Source: Rutidosis leptorrhynchoides
Lineage: Eukaryota > Streptophyta > Magnoliopsida > Asterales > Asteraceae
Direction of reading: 5' to 3'
DNA: 64,000 nucleotides
Assembly (NCBI RefSeq): GCF_046630445.1
Contig: NC_092343.1
Span: 135,649,501 to 135,713,500 of the forward strand
The stretch's first letter is position 1; every line of letters begins with the position of its first letter. Below the pieces are notes generated by a model, which was not told where the DNA came from, did no database searches, and saw only the letters and a program-made list of their open reading frames with translations. Of this stretch, positions 53,817-64,000 are shown in pieces. The position numbers and the translations under genes are program-made.

Positions 53817-55218
53817 GTAAGTTCAAACTCCGAATTACATTGTTTGATTTGATATTCAAGTTAGGGTTTGAGTTTGATTTGTAATGAAACCCTCTTAGAT
53901 GATGAAATGGGTTTATGGTGACTAGTTATTCTTGTCACTTGGTGGGTTTTGGGTTGGTTGATGATTTGACCTTGATTAGGCTTTAATCTTGAGTTTAATC
54001 ACTAGGTTTAGTGATTATGGAAGTGTTGGAACCACTTTAGGTGAATTTGGGTTGACTAATTTTGACTAGAGTCAAAATTAGGGTTTGGTGATGATTATGA
54101 CCTAATTGTCGATTTAATAAGGTTTATAAGCTTAAAATGGATTAAGTTAAAGTATAAAACTGAGTTAAATATGTTTTGGTGTCAAAACTCGCTAATGGCG
54201 CGATGTTAACTCCTTTGGGTCAAAATTAGGGTTTAAGCGTCTTAATGGGCAAGATAGGTGTTTAACACCTATGATTGGATTTAATTAGTGTATTAGGACT
54301 ATTCTCACTTGTGTTAGTGATTATTGGTTAATTTTGGACGCGATTTGTACTTGGAAGTGCATTTGGGTCAAAATTGCACTAGTTGTCGATTTGGGTTGAT
54401 TTGTAAATCCACCCTAATTGTGTTGTTGAAATTGTTGTTAATGGAATAGGTACATTCCATTGACGTGTTGCGGATTTTTTGGTTGCATTCATCGAGGTGT
54501 TTAAGGTGAGTGTAAATTTACTACGCACATGTGTATGTGTAAGATGGGTGCGTGCGTGTAGGGTGACCCTTGTTCAGGTTTACTCTATGTTCATGTGGAA
54601 GAATGGACCTTGTGCTTCGGGTCCATGTGATTCACTTATGTGTTGTGGGTTTTTACCCTTGGTATTGTGAATTGGCTAGCGTTTTGGATAACCCTTTTGG
54701 CGATGGGTTGCTAGCATTTGTTGTTGAGGAAATGAATCTCGATTAGTGCGGATTTATGATGACTCAAGTTGTTTCGGTCATCTTGGTGATGAGGTGGTGA
54801 ATTTCGGGTTGTACGAATTCACTAAGGCTCGGGTAGTTCGGCCAACCTCGGTTGTAGAAGTGGTGAAGGAAGTGAATCTCGGGTAGTGCGAATTCACTAA
54901 GGCTCGGGTAGTTCGGCCTACCTTCATGTGGTTTGGTTTAAGGGGTTAACCTTATCGTTATTGTTTGATTATATTTTGTTATATACGCGTATATACTTAT
55001 TGTTGTGTTGTAGTTAATTGTGTGATGTTAGCTTGGCGATTTACGTAGCGTGTAGCTACTTTGTGTAATGTGCTCTTTGTAGTTTGTTTACCATGCGGAG
55101 ACGGTATGTGCTATTTTGATGCTTGGTGATGCGTAGCCATTTTATGCATATGTATGTGTATAGTATCTTTACATTCACTAAGCGTTAGCTTACCCTCTCG
55201 TTGTTTACATTTTTATAG
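53817..55218 (+). other. Putative intron inside the E12 5' LTR
   Basis: Donor GGTATTG|GTAAGTTC and acceptor CATTTTTATAG|ATTGC, repeated in the 3' LTR at 59811-61197 and conserved in E10. The hairpin array lies inside. Confidence 0.45.
54733..54935. repeat. Constant-loop, variable-stem hairpin array (E12 5' LTR)
   Basis: Units include GATGAC-tcaagttgtttcg-GTCATC (54758-54782), GTGAATT-tcgggttgtacg-AATTCAC (54797-54822), GGC-tcgggtagttcg-GCC (54826-54843), AGTGAAT...ATTCACT and a second GGC/GCC. The loops are the reverse-complement type of the E10 loops. Confidence 0.92.
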
Positions 55219-55650
55219 ATTGCATGGAGACGATGGATCGGGTAAGCGTGGGGACTAGTGGACTTACGTAGTTTACTTTAGAGGATGTGCCTTTGGATCG
55301 TTTAGGATTGGGTAGCGTATCCCCAATCGCCATGCTCGGCTTTACTTTGTATTAAAAGTCATATGGTCGAAGTTCGTACTTTGTACTTAAAGGGTTAATT
55401 TGGGCATATGTGGGCCCGGTGTCGTAAGACCCTTTTTATTAATGGAACGTGTTAATTTTAACTATTGTAATATGTTGTGAAAACCGTTTGGTCTAAATGT
55501 GTCGGCAAGTGATCAAACATTTTCGCATTTGGGACTTTTTGGGACAGCAGCCTGTCCAGGCTATTCTGCGCGCCGCGCCATGTGCTGTACCAGCAAAATA
55601 TTTTTTTTATTCCACGTTATTAGTTAGTTAACGGGTTGGGTTGTTACAAG

Positions 55651-55662
55651 TGGTATTAGAGC
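55651..55662 (+). promoter_or_regulatory. E12 primer-binding site (tRNA-Met)
   Basis: TGGTATTAGAGC, one base different from the exact initiator tRNA-Met match. Confidence 0.88.
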
Positions 55663-56016
55663 ATGGTCTAAGGGATTTAGGTGACTTGAGTAGGTGCCTA
55701 GACTTAGACTTTTGTGTGTTGGGTTATAGTTAGTGCCTTGTTTATAGATGGACTAACGTTTATATTAATATGTGGATATTATTAATATGTGATTGCATTG
55801 TGTTTTGTTTATGTTTACGTTTGCATATATCATCGAGCGAGACGGTCGTTGTACTAACGAACTGATACGGCGTGTATGCGTAATAAGGACTTGCAAACCT
55901 TATTACGGGTGCAAATCGTGTCTAGCAAGTGATGTACGACGAGTGTTTAGCAAGATGGGGCAGTGTTGTGTGTGTGCTTTATACGTTCGTGATCTAATTG
56001 CTTTGCATTCCTAAGA

Positions 56017-57060
56017 ATGGCGACGGGAAACGGGATCGAGACGAACGATGTGGAATTTAACGCTAGAGTTGCGGCCGCCGTTGCGGAGCAAGTGGGTGCA
56101 TTACGAGAAGAAATGGATAGGAAGTATTCCGAATTTCGGGGTATTAGTGAAATGGAGCGTTGTCTTAAGAGCTTCATGAGGACTAAACCCCCGATGTATG
56201 ACGGGAAACCGGATCCTTTGATAAGCACAACTTGGATTTCGGATGTCGAAGGGTGTTTTCGTACTATTGAATCCCCTCCCGAGAAGAGGACAACACTCGC
56301 TACTAGTTTGTTGTGGGGTAGGGCAAGGGATTAGTTGGATGGTAAGATTGATCTTGTCGGTGGCGAAACATTTATGACCTTATCGTGGGACGAATTTAAG
56401 GAGGAATTCTTCGAGGAGTTCCGGACTTCAGCCGATTTGTGGGAGTTGCGTAATGAGTTGCAAAATTTGCGACAAGGATCTATGAATTTGAATACTCTCA
56501 AGACGACCTTTATGGCGAAGGCTCGTTTTTGCCCGGAGTATTTGGGGAATGATCGTTTGTTGATGGGGGATTTCTATCGGACCTTGAATGATGACTTGAA
56601 GAATAAGATTAGCCGGGGTCAAGCGAAATCGTTTGCGGAGTTATTCGCCTTGGCTAGAGGTTTCGAGTCTTATTCGCGATTGAAGGTTGGTGAACCTTCA
56701 AGTGAGAGAAGGGTTGTTTCTTATGGTGCTCCAAGTAAGAAAACTAAGGGCGCGAGTGCGAGTATGGGTAACGTGGAGAAAGGTTCGACGAGTTCTCATG
56801 CGCCTAGATGTTTCAATTGTGGTGTTAGGGGCCACAAGTTATGGGAGTGCACAATGCCGAGAAGTAATGACAGAATGTGCTACTATTGTCATAAAGAGGG
56901 ACATCGCAAGCCGGATTGTCCAGAGTTGGCGGGGCGAATGCCGCAAAGAGACATTGAGGTACGTTTCATTTTAATAGATACGTCCTTTGATTATTTATTT
57001 TGTGCCGATGAGTTTGAGTTGTTAAATGCCTTGTGTGGTGCATGTTGTTGTTATGGGTGA
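56017..57060 (+). pseudogene. E12 Gag with two zinc knuckles (one TAG)
   Basis: Starts MATGNGIETNDVEFNARVAA, then EEMDRKYSEF and KPPMYDGKPDPLISTTWISD. A TAG at 56332-56334 replaces the Trp of the block that reads RAKDWLDGK in E10. The rest is open: FFEEFRTSADLWELRNELQN, FCPEYLGNDRLLMGDFYRTL, SFAELFALARGFESYSR, knuckles CFNCGVRGHKLWEC and CYYCHKEGHRKPDC. The original stop after the knuckles appears lost, so the frame runs ~40 codons further to 57060. There is no protease or RT. The single stop makes this one of the best preserved gag genes here. Confidence 0.87.
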
Positions 57061-58062
57061 CGTTCCTAATGGAAGTACCCTATGGTGACGTTTTGATTGT
57101 CGGGCGAAGGGCGTAAGACTTGGTGCAACCAAGCATTCCTTAGTATTGGGAATTGTTTCTACCAAGCCATGTGTGTGGGCTTCGGTGTTCGGATGTTAGA
57201 GAGTGTATCTCTCATGTTAAAGTTGATGAACCATGAGGTTCGTCGGGTGGGATGAAACCCGAGAGATCGAGTGTTGGATCTCGATGTATGTTGGTAAAGG
57301 AGTCTACGTGACGCGACATTAGGTGCCTCTTTTATACCTACTAGCGTGGTGTTCGACTCCGATTATGTTGTGGTTACTTTGTACTTAGGGTACCGAAGTG
57401 AAACCCTTAGGTACATGAGTGACTAGGTAAAGTTTGACAAACTAAAGCAAATGGATGATTGCAAGAGTATAGTTTGGGTAATTGGTGGTACACTTTTCGT
57501 TCGAAGTGTTTAAGGAATTGGTTAAAATCCTTCGTGTGCTCAAGGTTGGAGCAAGATGTGGTGATGGGCCGTGTGAACCCAATTATTGGTAAAGTCTACC
57601 TTTGGTAGCATTGTGCGGGTGTAAGAGATGCGGTTATGGAACGTAGTTCCAAGGGGGGGGGGAGTTACACTTCCGCCCGAGGAAGTTTTAGTGTGAGATT
57701 TCGGATGATGTTTTGGTAGATCCGAAAATCTTTTCGAGACATAGTTTTTGGTCGATTTGTGGTAGAGTACAAATATGGTTAAATTGTACTTATGATTTTG
57801 GAATTGTAAATTATCATCGAGGTGGTAAGATGGTAAACCTCGTTGAGAGATAATGGACGTGGTTGGTGAGCAAGGTGATATCCCTCGGTTAAGGGATGTG
57901 TGTGAGTCGGGTTCTCTTTTGGAGAATTATTGTTTTGTGCCTATGTTCAATATAGGTGGTTCTTGCTCGATTGTGTGAATGGTTAGTGGTATCCGTTAGG
58001 ATTCACTATGGCGTAGCAGAGCGCGATGTTACGCTACTCGTCGTTCGAGGCTAAAAGGGCGT

Positions 58063-58260
58063 TGATTGATGAAGCATGACCTTCGGGGTCCGCTGACTTC
58101 ATCATGGTATTGGTGATTGATGAAGCATGACCTTCAAGGTCCGCTGACTTCATCATGGGATCGTTGATTGGTGGAGCATGACCTTCGGGGTCCGCTGACT
58201 TCATCATGGTATTGTTGATTGGTGGAGCATGACCTTCAGGGTCCGCTGACTTCATCATGG
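58063..58260. repeat. GGTCCGCTGACTTCATCAT hairpin repeats (E12 interior)
   Basis: Four copies, period about 50 bp. Copies 1-2 have arms TGATGAAG/CTTCATCA with inner GACC/GGTC; in copies 3-4 the left arm changed to GGTGGAG, which no longer pairs. Open frames through it on the minus strand give a repeated MMKSADPEGHA peptide and are not supported as genes. Confidence 0.9.
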
Positions 58261-58331
58261 GTTTAGTGTTATATCGGTATGGTATAACGTTATCAGAATG
58301 GGAGTACCATTCATGAGTTGTGTTGTGGGAC

Positions 58332-58595
58332 GTGAATATCGGGTTGTTCGTATTCACAATATTTTGGGTAGTACGATTGTCCCTGTTGGTTAGACTCATA
58401 GTTTGAGGTAGTGAATGTCGGGTAGTTCAGATTCACTAAGGCTCGGGTTGTACGGCCATCCTCGGTTATACTATGTGGCGGAGGTAGTGAATATCGATTT
58501 GCGCGTATTCACGATGACTCGGGTTGTGCGGTCATTTCGTTGTGGGATATATGGATTGGGTTGGTGAATTTCGGGTTGTGCGAAATCACTAAGGT
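58332..58595. repeat. Constant-loop hairpin units (E12 interior)
   Basis: GTGAATA-tcgggttgttcg-TATTCAC (58332-58357), GTGAATA-tcgatttgcgcg-TATTCAC (58497-58522), ATGAC-tcgggttgtgcg-GTCAT (58524-58545), plus AGTGAAT/ATTCACT and GGC/GCC units. Confidence 0.88.
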
Positions 58596-59182
58596 TTGGG
58601 TTGTTTCGACCATCCTCCATATGTGTTTAGGCTCGGTTTGTTTCGGCCATGTTGTGTGATTAGTGATGCGATAGCCATGTTTTGCTCACATCTTGTTACG
58701 GGTGTGACAATAGTCAATTTTGTACACCTTAGGATTAGCGTTGCCATAGTCGTTTTGGGCGCTTTTAGTTTTAGCCGTTGCTTATGATGTTAGGATAGTG
58801 GCGTATTGGTTGTATTGCGCACTACAAAGGATGTTTAGTGGTAAGTGTAATCCGTAAGGATTCATGTGGTTCAATCCTCAACGTTCGGATTGTTGACTTT
58901 AGGTTGAGACATGGTCGCTTTTAGCGTTGTCCTTGGTAAAGGTACGCTAAGGAATTGATATCTCGGTACGAGATTGGTTGAGTTTTTCCCAATATGGGGA
59001 AAAGAGGAGGTTTTAGTGCTCGGATAGTGGTTTTGATAAATCGCAGGTGACGATTTTAGTTGTTAAAGGTGATTCATTGGGAAGAATTGTCTAGGAAAGT
59101 TCGGATTGGAACTTAGGATTGAGGGCCGTTGAGTAGTTCCGGATTGGTTAAGTGGAGAAGATCACGAGGATGTGATCGAGTT

Positions 59183-59197
59183 TAAGTGGGGGAGAGT
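59183..59197 (+). promoter_or_regulatory. E12 polypurine tract
   Basis: TAAGTGGGGGAGAGT directly before the 3' LTR. Confidence 0.85.
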
Positions 59198-61647
59198 TGT
59201 AAGACCCAAATATTTATTGTACATAATGTATTTATGGTGTACGATGCGTGTATGAAGTGTACGTGTGCTTGCTCGAACGTCGAAGGAAACTGGACGTTGT
59301 CTGAAGTCACAAGGTGTGTACATATCTTTTCAACCCCAAATAAAGTTTGTGTTGATGTTTCAAAGCCTTACCATTGGAAAGGAAATCTTATTACATTTCC
59401 AACGATATTTGATTCATCAAAAACGGAGTTACGGTCGAAAAGTTATGGCCAAAACAAGTTGCTGAAACCTGTTTTGGGCTCGACCACAATTTCCAGTTGT
59501 TTGGAGCGGCGCGCCACCTTTTGGCGCGGCGCGCCGATTGCTGTTGAGACAATTTTTAGCCTTTTTAAAAGGTTTAAATGAGGGGTACTTTGGTCTTTTC
59601 ATTTAGGGTTGGTTTAGGGTCACCAAAACTGATCTAGAACTCCATTGGAGCTCATTTCTCACCCACACAAACACTCTCATCAAACCCTAGTAAGAGAAAC
59701 CCACTTTTAGTGAGAGAGAGCTTGATTTGGAGAAGAAGGAGTTGGATTCTCACCAAAGCTCGGGTTTTAAAGTTGCTCTACTCATCAACGGCATCATTTT
59801 GGTGGTATTGGTAAGTTCAAACTCCGAATTACATTGTTTGATTTGATATTCAAGTTAGGGTTTGAGTTTGATTTGTAATGAAACCCTCTTAGATGATGAA
59901 ATGGGTTTATGGTGACTAGTTATTCTTGTCACTTGGCGGGTTTTGGGTTGGTTGACAATTTGGCCTTGATTAGGCTTTAATCTTGAGTTTAATCACTAGG
60001 TTTAGTGATTATGGAAGTGTTGGAACCACTTTAGGTGAATTTGGGTTGACTAATTTTGAGGGTTTGGTGATGATTATGACCCAATTGTTGATTTAATAAG
60101 GTTTATAAACTTAAAATGGATTAAGTTGAAGTATAAAACCGAGTTAAATATGTTTTGGTGTCAAAACTCGCTAATGGCGCGATGTTGACTCCTTTGGGTC
60201 AAAATTAGGGTTTAAGCGTCTTTATGGGCAAGATTGGTGTTTAACACCTATGATTGGGTTTAATTAGCGTATTAGGACCATTCTCACTTGTGTTAGTGAT
60301 TATTGGTTAATTTTGGACGCGGTTTGTACTTGGAAGTGCATTTGGGTCAAAATTGCACTAGTTGTCGATTTGGGTTGATTTGTAAATCCACCCTAATTGT
60401 GTTGTTGAAATTGTTGTTAATGGAATAGGTACGTTCCATTGGCGTGTTGCGGATTTTTCGGTTGCATTCATCGAGGCGTTTAAGGTGAGTGTAAATTTAC
60501 TATGCACATGTGTATGTGTAAGATGGGTGCGTGCATGTAGGGTGACCCTTGTTCGGGTTTACTCTATGTTCGTGTGGAAGAATGGACCTTGTGCTTTGGG
60601 TCCATGTGATTCGCTTATGCGTTGTGGGTTTTTACCCTTGGTATTGTGAATTGGCTAGCGTTTTGGATAACCCTTTTGGCGATGGGTTGCTAGCATTTGT
60701 TGTTGAGGAAATGAATATCGGTTAGTGCGGATTCATGATGACTCGGGTTGTTTCGGTCATCTTGGTGATGAGGTGGTGAATTTCGGGTTGTGCGAATTCA
60801 CTAAGGCTCGGGTAGTTCAGCCAACCTCGGTTGTAGAAGTGGTGAAGGAAGTGAATCTCGGGTAGTGCGAATTCACTAAGGCTCGGGTAGTTCGGCCAAC
60901 CTTCATGTGGTTTGGGTTAAGGGGTCAACCTTATCGTTATTGTTTGATTATATTTTGTTATATACGCGTATATACTTATTGTTGTGTTGTAGCTAATTGT
61001 GTGATGTTAGCTTGGCGATTTACGTACCGTGTAGCTACTTCGTGTAATGTGCTCTTTGTAGTTTGTTTACCATGCGGAGACGGTATGTGCTATTTTGATG
61101 TTTGGTGATGCGTAGCCATTTTATGCATATGTATGTGTATAGTATCTTTACATTCACTAAGCGTTAGCTTACCCTCTCGTTGTTTACATTTTTATAGATT
61201 GCATGGAGACGATGGATCGGGTAAGCGTGGGGACTAGTGGACTTGCGTAGTTTGCTTTAGAGGATGTGCCTTTGGATCGTTTAGGATTGGATAGCGTATC
61301 CCCAATCGCCATGCTCGACTTTACTTTGATTTAAAGGCAAATGGTCGAAGTTCGTACTTTGTACTTAAAGGGTTAATTTGGGCATATGTGGGCCCGGTGT
61401 CGTAAGACCCTTTTTATTAATGGAATGTGTTAATTTTAACTATTTGAATATGTTGTGAAAACCGTTTGGTCTAAATGTGTCAGGAAGTGATCAAACATTT
61501 TCGCATTTGGGACTTTTTGGGACAGCAGCCTGTCCAGGCTATTCTGCGCGCCGCGCAGAAAGGTGGCGCGCCGCACCATGTGCTGTACCAGAAAAATATT
61601 TTTTTTTATTCCGCGTTATTGGTTGGTTAACGGGTTGGGTTGTTACA
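59198..61647 (+). repeat. E12 3' LTR (2,450 bp)
   Basis: Starts TGTAAGACCC and ends GGGTTGTTACA; matches the 5' LTR with scattered substitutions, a small deletion near 60058 and an extra GGTGGCGCGCCGC-type segment near 61560. The hairpin array is at about 60710-60900. Confidence 0.93.
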
Positions 61648-61652
61648 TGAAG
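61648..61652. repeat. E12 target-site duplication, right copy (TGAAG)
   Basis: Matches 53197-53201. Confidence 0.92.
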
Positions 61653-61661
61653 TGCACTTAC

Positions 61662-62834
61662 CAGACGTCTTCATCTTCTTCTTCTTCTTCTTCTTCTTCT
61701 TGAAGGACTTCTCCCCACTCTTATCTGAATGCTTGCGCTTCTTCTTCTTGTGGGAAGAAGCGCCTTGGACGGCCAAATCACTCTGGCCAACAGCAGGAGG
61801 AACGGGACCCCTTGTATCATGGTTGCTGGATTCCACGTTTGTGTGTGGAACCCCCTCCTCCTCAGAATGCTCACCAACCATGGGCGCTTGAAACTCGGCA
61901 CCAAAAGGAGGAACATTGCTCTCCGCACCGGTAGTAGGGACGGCATCTCCCTCAGCTTGAGATCCCTCGATCTCCTCTCCCCCATGACAAGCAGTTATCT
62001 CATCAAGGTCCTAATCCTGGAGCACAGTAAGGACTGGCATCACTGCAAAACAGACACAGTAAAGTTAGTATGCCCAGTTAATTAATATCTACACTACGAG
62101 ATATAAAGATAACATGTGTTGGTCGTCGTACCCTGCCCTTTGTACAACAACACTAGCACGATGGCAGGATAAGTACATATTTGACCGACACGAAGAATGT
62201 CAGTCGCGTGTGTGCGCACCGGGAGCTTCTTCCCCTTGCATATATTGAATATATGCTCCTCTTCAGGTGTCATGGTGGGCTCATCGTTCAAGTCCCTATT
62301 AACACTAGAATGCCACACGCGCACATTTGCGTAGGTATATGGGATAAAGGAATTGTCAACATAGAAGAAGGAATTCTTCAACTTTTCACGCATACCCGCC
62401 TTCGTGCGCTAAGCAAACTTCAGGCGCTCTCGAAATGAGAAACAGCCATTCTCGTGCGCCTGGTATGAATAAACATTCCTAAAAAGGTTCACAGTACGGG
62501 AAAAGTTACGCACCCTACACCACATGTCAAAGAGAGATAGTTTACATGCGCTGTATGGGTGTAGCTGCCCAACACCAATGCAAAAATGATGAAGAACGGA
62601 TACGAAGAAGGAGGCAAGCAGATATTGAAGGTTTCCGTATTGCATCACCTTCGAGTATATGGCTACTTTGTCGGTATAAGGGTCATGAGCGCGTTGCTCG
62701 TCACTAGGGGGAATATGGTTTAAAGCACGAAGAGGAGGATAATCCCTCATGAGCTCCTTTAGATCCTGGTGAATGATTACAGAAGAGATCTCATCGACGT
62801 TTTTGATTTCGGTAGTAGAAGCAGAAGAAGACAT
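61662..62834 (-). pseudogene. E11 antisense gene, exons 1-2 (PF04195-like, putative gypsy-type transposase)
   Basis: Exon 1 is 62834-62132 and exon 2 is 62042-61662, with GT-AG introns in phase 1; exon 3 is 53121-52268. Exon 1 starts MSSSASTTEIKNVDEIS and has the family core: VAIYSKVMQYGNLQYLLASF, VLHHFCIGVGQLHPYSACKL, MWCRVRNFSRTVNLFRNVYS, FSFRERLKF, then NSFFYVDNSFIP. Exon 2 is acidic, then a poly-Lys tract (from a CTT repeat) resembling a nuclear signal. In-frame TAG codons at 62409-62411 and 62011-62013 (and 53021-53023 in exon 3) are the only breaks in 646 codons. The family is known as the antisense ORF of Tat-lineage Ty3 elements; its function is not known. Despite the name there is no transposase evidence. 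Confidence 0.78.
62042..62132 (-). other. Intron 1 region of the E11 antisense gene
   Basis: Minus strand donor GGGCAGG|GTACGACG at 62131 and acceptor TCTGTTTTGCAG ending at 62043; about 89 bp, phase 1. Intron 2 (61661 to 53122 without E12) would also be 89 bp. Confidence 0.7.
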
Positions 62835-62949
62835 AATTTTTTCATAGGAAAAAGAAAGGTAGGAAAGAAAGCTCTAACCTGATGATCGTTTGAGAAGAAA
62901 GCAAAGAAAGCTGGAAAAAAGCATCGAGTGGATTGCACAAGGAAGGAAG
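62835..62949 (-). other. 5' flank of the E11 antisense gene
   Basis: Purine-rich on the plus strand (AAGAAAGCAAAGAAAGCTGG). It is the likely 5' untranslated region or promoter of the antisense gene, cut by E13 at 62950. The 5 bases before E13 are GGAAG. Confidence 0.4.
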
Positions 62950-64000
62950 TGAAATGTCCCGTTCATATAGATTATAAACGTTCCATATTAATTGATTTCA
63001 TCGCGAGGTTTTGACCTCTATATGAGACGTTTTTCAAAGACTGCATTCATTTTTAAAACAACCATAACTTCTATTTTATCGATAAAGGTTTAAAAAAAAC
63101 ATTACGTAGATTATCAAATAATGATAATCTAAAATATACCGTTTACACACGACCATTACATAATGGTTTACAATAAAAATATATTATATCGAAATAAGTT
63201 TCTTGAATGCAGTTTTTACACAATATCATACAAGCATGGACTCCAAATCCTGTCCTTATTTTAGTATGCAACAGCGGAAGCTCTTAATAATCACCTGAGA
63301 ATAAACATGCTTAAAACATCAACAAAAATGTTGGTGAGTTATAGGTTTAACCTATATATTATCAAATCATAATAATAGAGCAAAAGATTTTATTTTTATA
63401 ACACATCTCATATCAGGCATTTCGCAAACTGCATAGAGATAAAAATTATTCATATGGTGAACACTTGGTAACCGACATTATCAAGATGCATATAGAATAT
63501 CCCCATCATTCCGGGACACCCATCGGACATGATAAACTCAAAGTACTAAAGCATTCCAAATTCCAGAATGGGGGTTGTTAGTTTCCGTAGATCAACCTTT
63601 AGGATTCGCGTCAATTAGGGGTCAGTTTCCTAATTCTTAGGCTACCAAGCTAAAAGGGGCCTATTCGGTTTAATAATTCAACCATATAATGTAGTTTCGA
63701 TTACTTGTGTCTATTTCGTAAAACATTTATAAAACTGCATGTATTCTCATCTCAAAAATATCAGATTTTAAAAGTGGGACTATAACTCACTTTCACGGAT
63801 TTTTACTTCGTCGGGAAGTAAGACTTGGCTACTGGTCGATTCACGAACCTATAACAAATATGTACATATATATCAAAGTATGTTCAAAATATATTTACAA
63901 CATTTTTATTACGTTTTAATGATTTGAGTTTGTTAAGTCAGCAGTCCACGTTAGTAACCTACAACTAGTTGTCCACAGTTAGATGTACAGAAAATAAAGC
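62950..64000 (-). repeat. E13: LTR of the E2 family, partial
   Basis: Minus strand ends GGGACATTTCA at 62950 and continues off the window. It is collinear with the E2 LTR from 9613. No primer-binding site lies beside it, so this is the outer 3' end of an element: either a solo LTR or the 3' LTR of an element lying to the right. It inserted into E11. Confidence 0.85.

Larger units (their letters stand above)
53202..55648 (+). repeat. E12 5' LTR (2,447 bp)
   Basis: Starts TGTAAGACCCAAATATT and ends GGGTTGGGTTGTTACA, the same end as E10. It contains GGCGCGCC palindromes (53526-53540, 55569-55580), a putative intron (53817-55218) and a hairpin array (54733-54935). It lacks an 18-bp GC-rich stretch that the 3' LTR has near 61555. 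Confidence 0.93.
57061..59182 (+). other. E12 noncoding interior
   Basis: No pol is recognisable. It holds the 50-bp-period hairpin repeat (58063-58260) and hairpin units (58332-58590), both collinear with E10. Confidence 0.7.
53202..61647 (+). mobile_element. E12: gag-only Ty3-type LTR retrotransposon
   Basis: LTRs 53202-55648 and 59198-61647, primer-binding site, purine tract, TGAAG duplication; total 8,446 bp with a 3.55-kb interior that codes only for Gag. It inserted into an 89-bp intron of the E11 antisense gene. Gag and interior repeats are close to E10, the LTR body much less so. Confidence 0.93.
49660..62949 (+). mobile_element. E11: Tat-type Ty3 element lacking pol, split by E12
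   Basis: 5' LTR, a non-Met primer-binding site, gag remnants, a ~550-bp noncoding spacer, then an antisense gene of the kind that Tat-lineage elements (Ogre, Retand and relatives) carry near the 3' LTR. There is no space for pol between gag and the spacer, so the copy is internally deleted or belongs to a non-autonomous lineage. E12 sits in the antisense gene. At 62950 E13 begins, so the E11 3' LTR is beyond the window. Confidence 0.75.

Noticed and set aside
58034-58399. Repeated MMKSADPEGHA peptide frame on the minus strand
   Set aside because: By-product of the 50-bp hairpin repeat in the E12 interior; in E10 the equivalent frame is not kept.
61640-62085. Plus-strand frames with Phe or Leu runs
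   Set aside because: Antisense of the poly-Lys exon of the E11 antisense gene.

Overview
The window is nuclear DNA of a flowering plant. Evidence: spliced genes with GT-AG introns, Ty1/copia and Ty3 LTR retrotransposons primed by initiator tRNA-Met, a plant LINE, and a receptor-kinase-type gene. The style of the retroelements (long-LTR Ty3 families with F-box and acidic leader ORFs, AT-rich LTRs) suggests the daisy family (Asteraceae); this is inference only.

Almost everything is retrotransposon, stacked in nests. Elements are named E1-E13 from left to right. LEFT NEST (1-19204): a copia element E4 (minus, 17039-19204) was hit by a Ty3 element E3 (minus, 5' LTR 13388-17038). E3's leader was hit by Ty3 element E2 (minus, 3136-12827). 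E2's pol was hit by E1 (plus, 3' LTR 208-3135). E2 carries an acidic leader ORF and an F-box gene in addition to gag-pol; its pol is broken by frameshifts and catalytic-residue changes.

MIDDLE (19205-28274): the only non-repetitive stretch. It holds an ORF1-only LINE E5 with a clear target-site duplication (20211-22567), a solo copia LTR E6 (24288-24981), and the one convincing host gene: a spliced tandem pseudokinase-kinase gene (25383-27406).

RIGHT NEST (28275-64000): a copia element E7 (plus) is split by three insertions: the gag-only Ty3 element E8 (28997-39285, itself split by solo LTR E9), the gag-only element E10 (minus, 41280-49603), and a Tat-type Ty3 element E11 (from 49660). E11 lacks pol but keeps gag and an antisense, three-exon gene. 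That gene is split by the gag-only element E12 (53202-61647), which sits in one of its introns. An LTR of the E2 family, E13, begins at 62950 and leaves the window. Target-site duplications that can be read in the sequence support E5, E6, E8, E9, E10 and E12.

The most unusual signal is a set of hairpin arrays in the LTRs. In E10 and E12 each unit keeps an almost constant 12-13 nt loop while the stem changes from unit to unit, with compensating changes in both arms. A smaller array of the same logic (28-bp period) lies in the LTR of the unrelated copia element E4. In E10 and E12 the array lies inside what looks like an intron within the LTR. Four LTR families also carry CpG-rich palindromes in otherwise AT-rich sequence. 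No tRNA, rRNA or CRISPR locus was seen.
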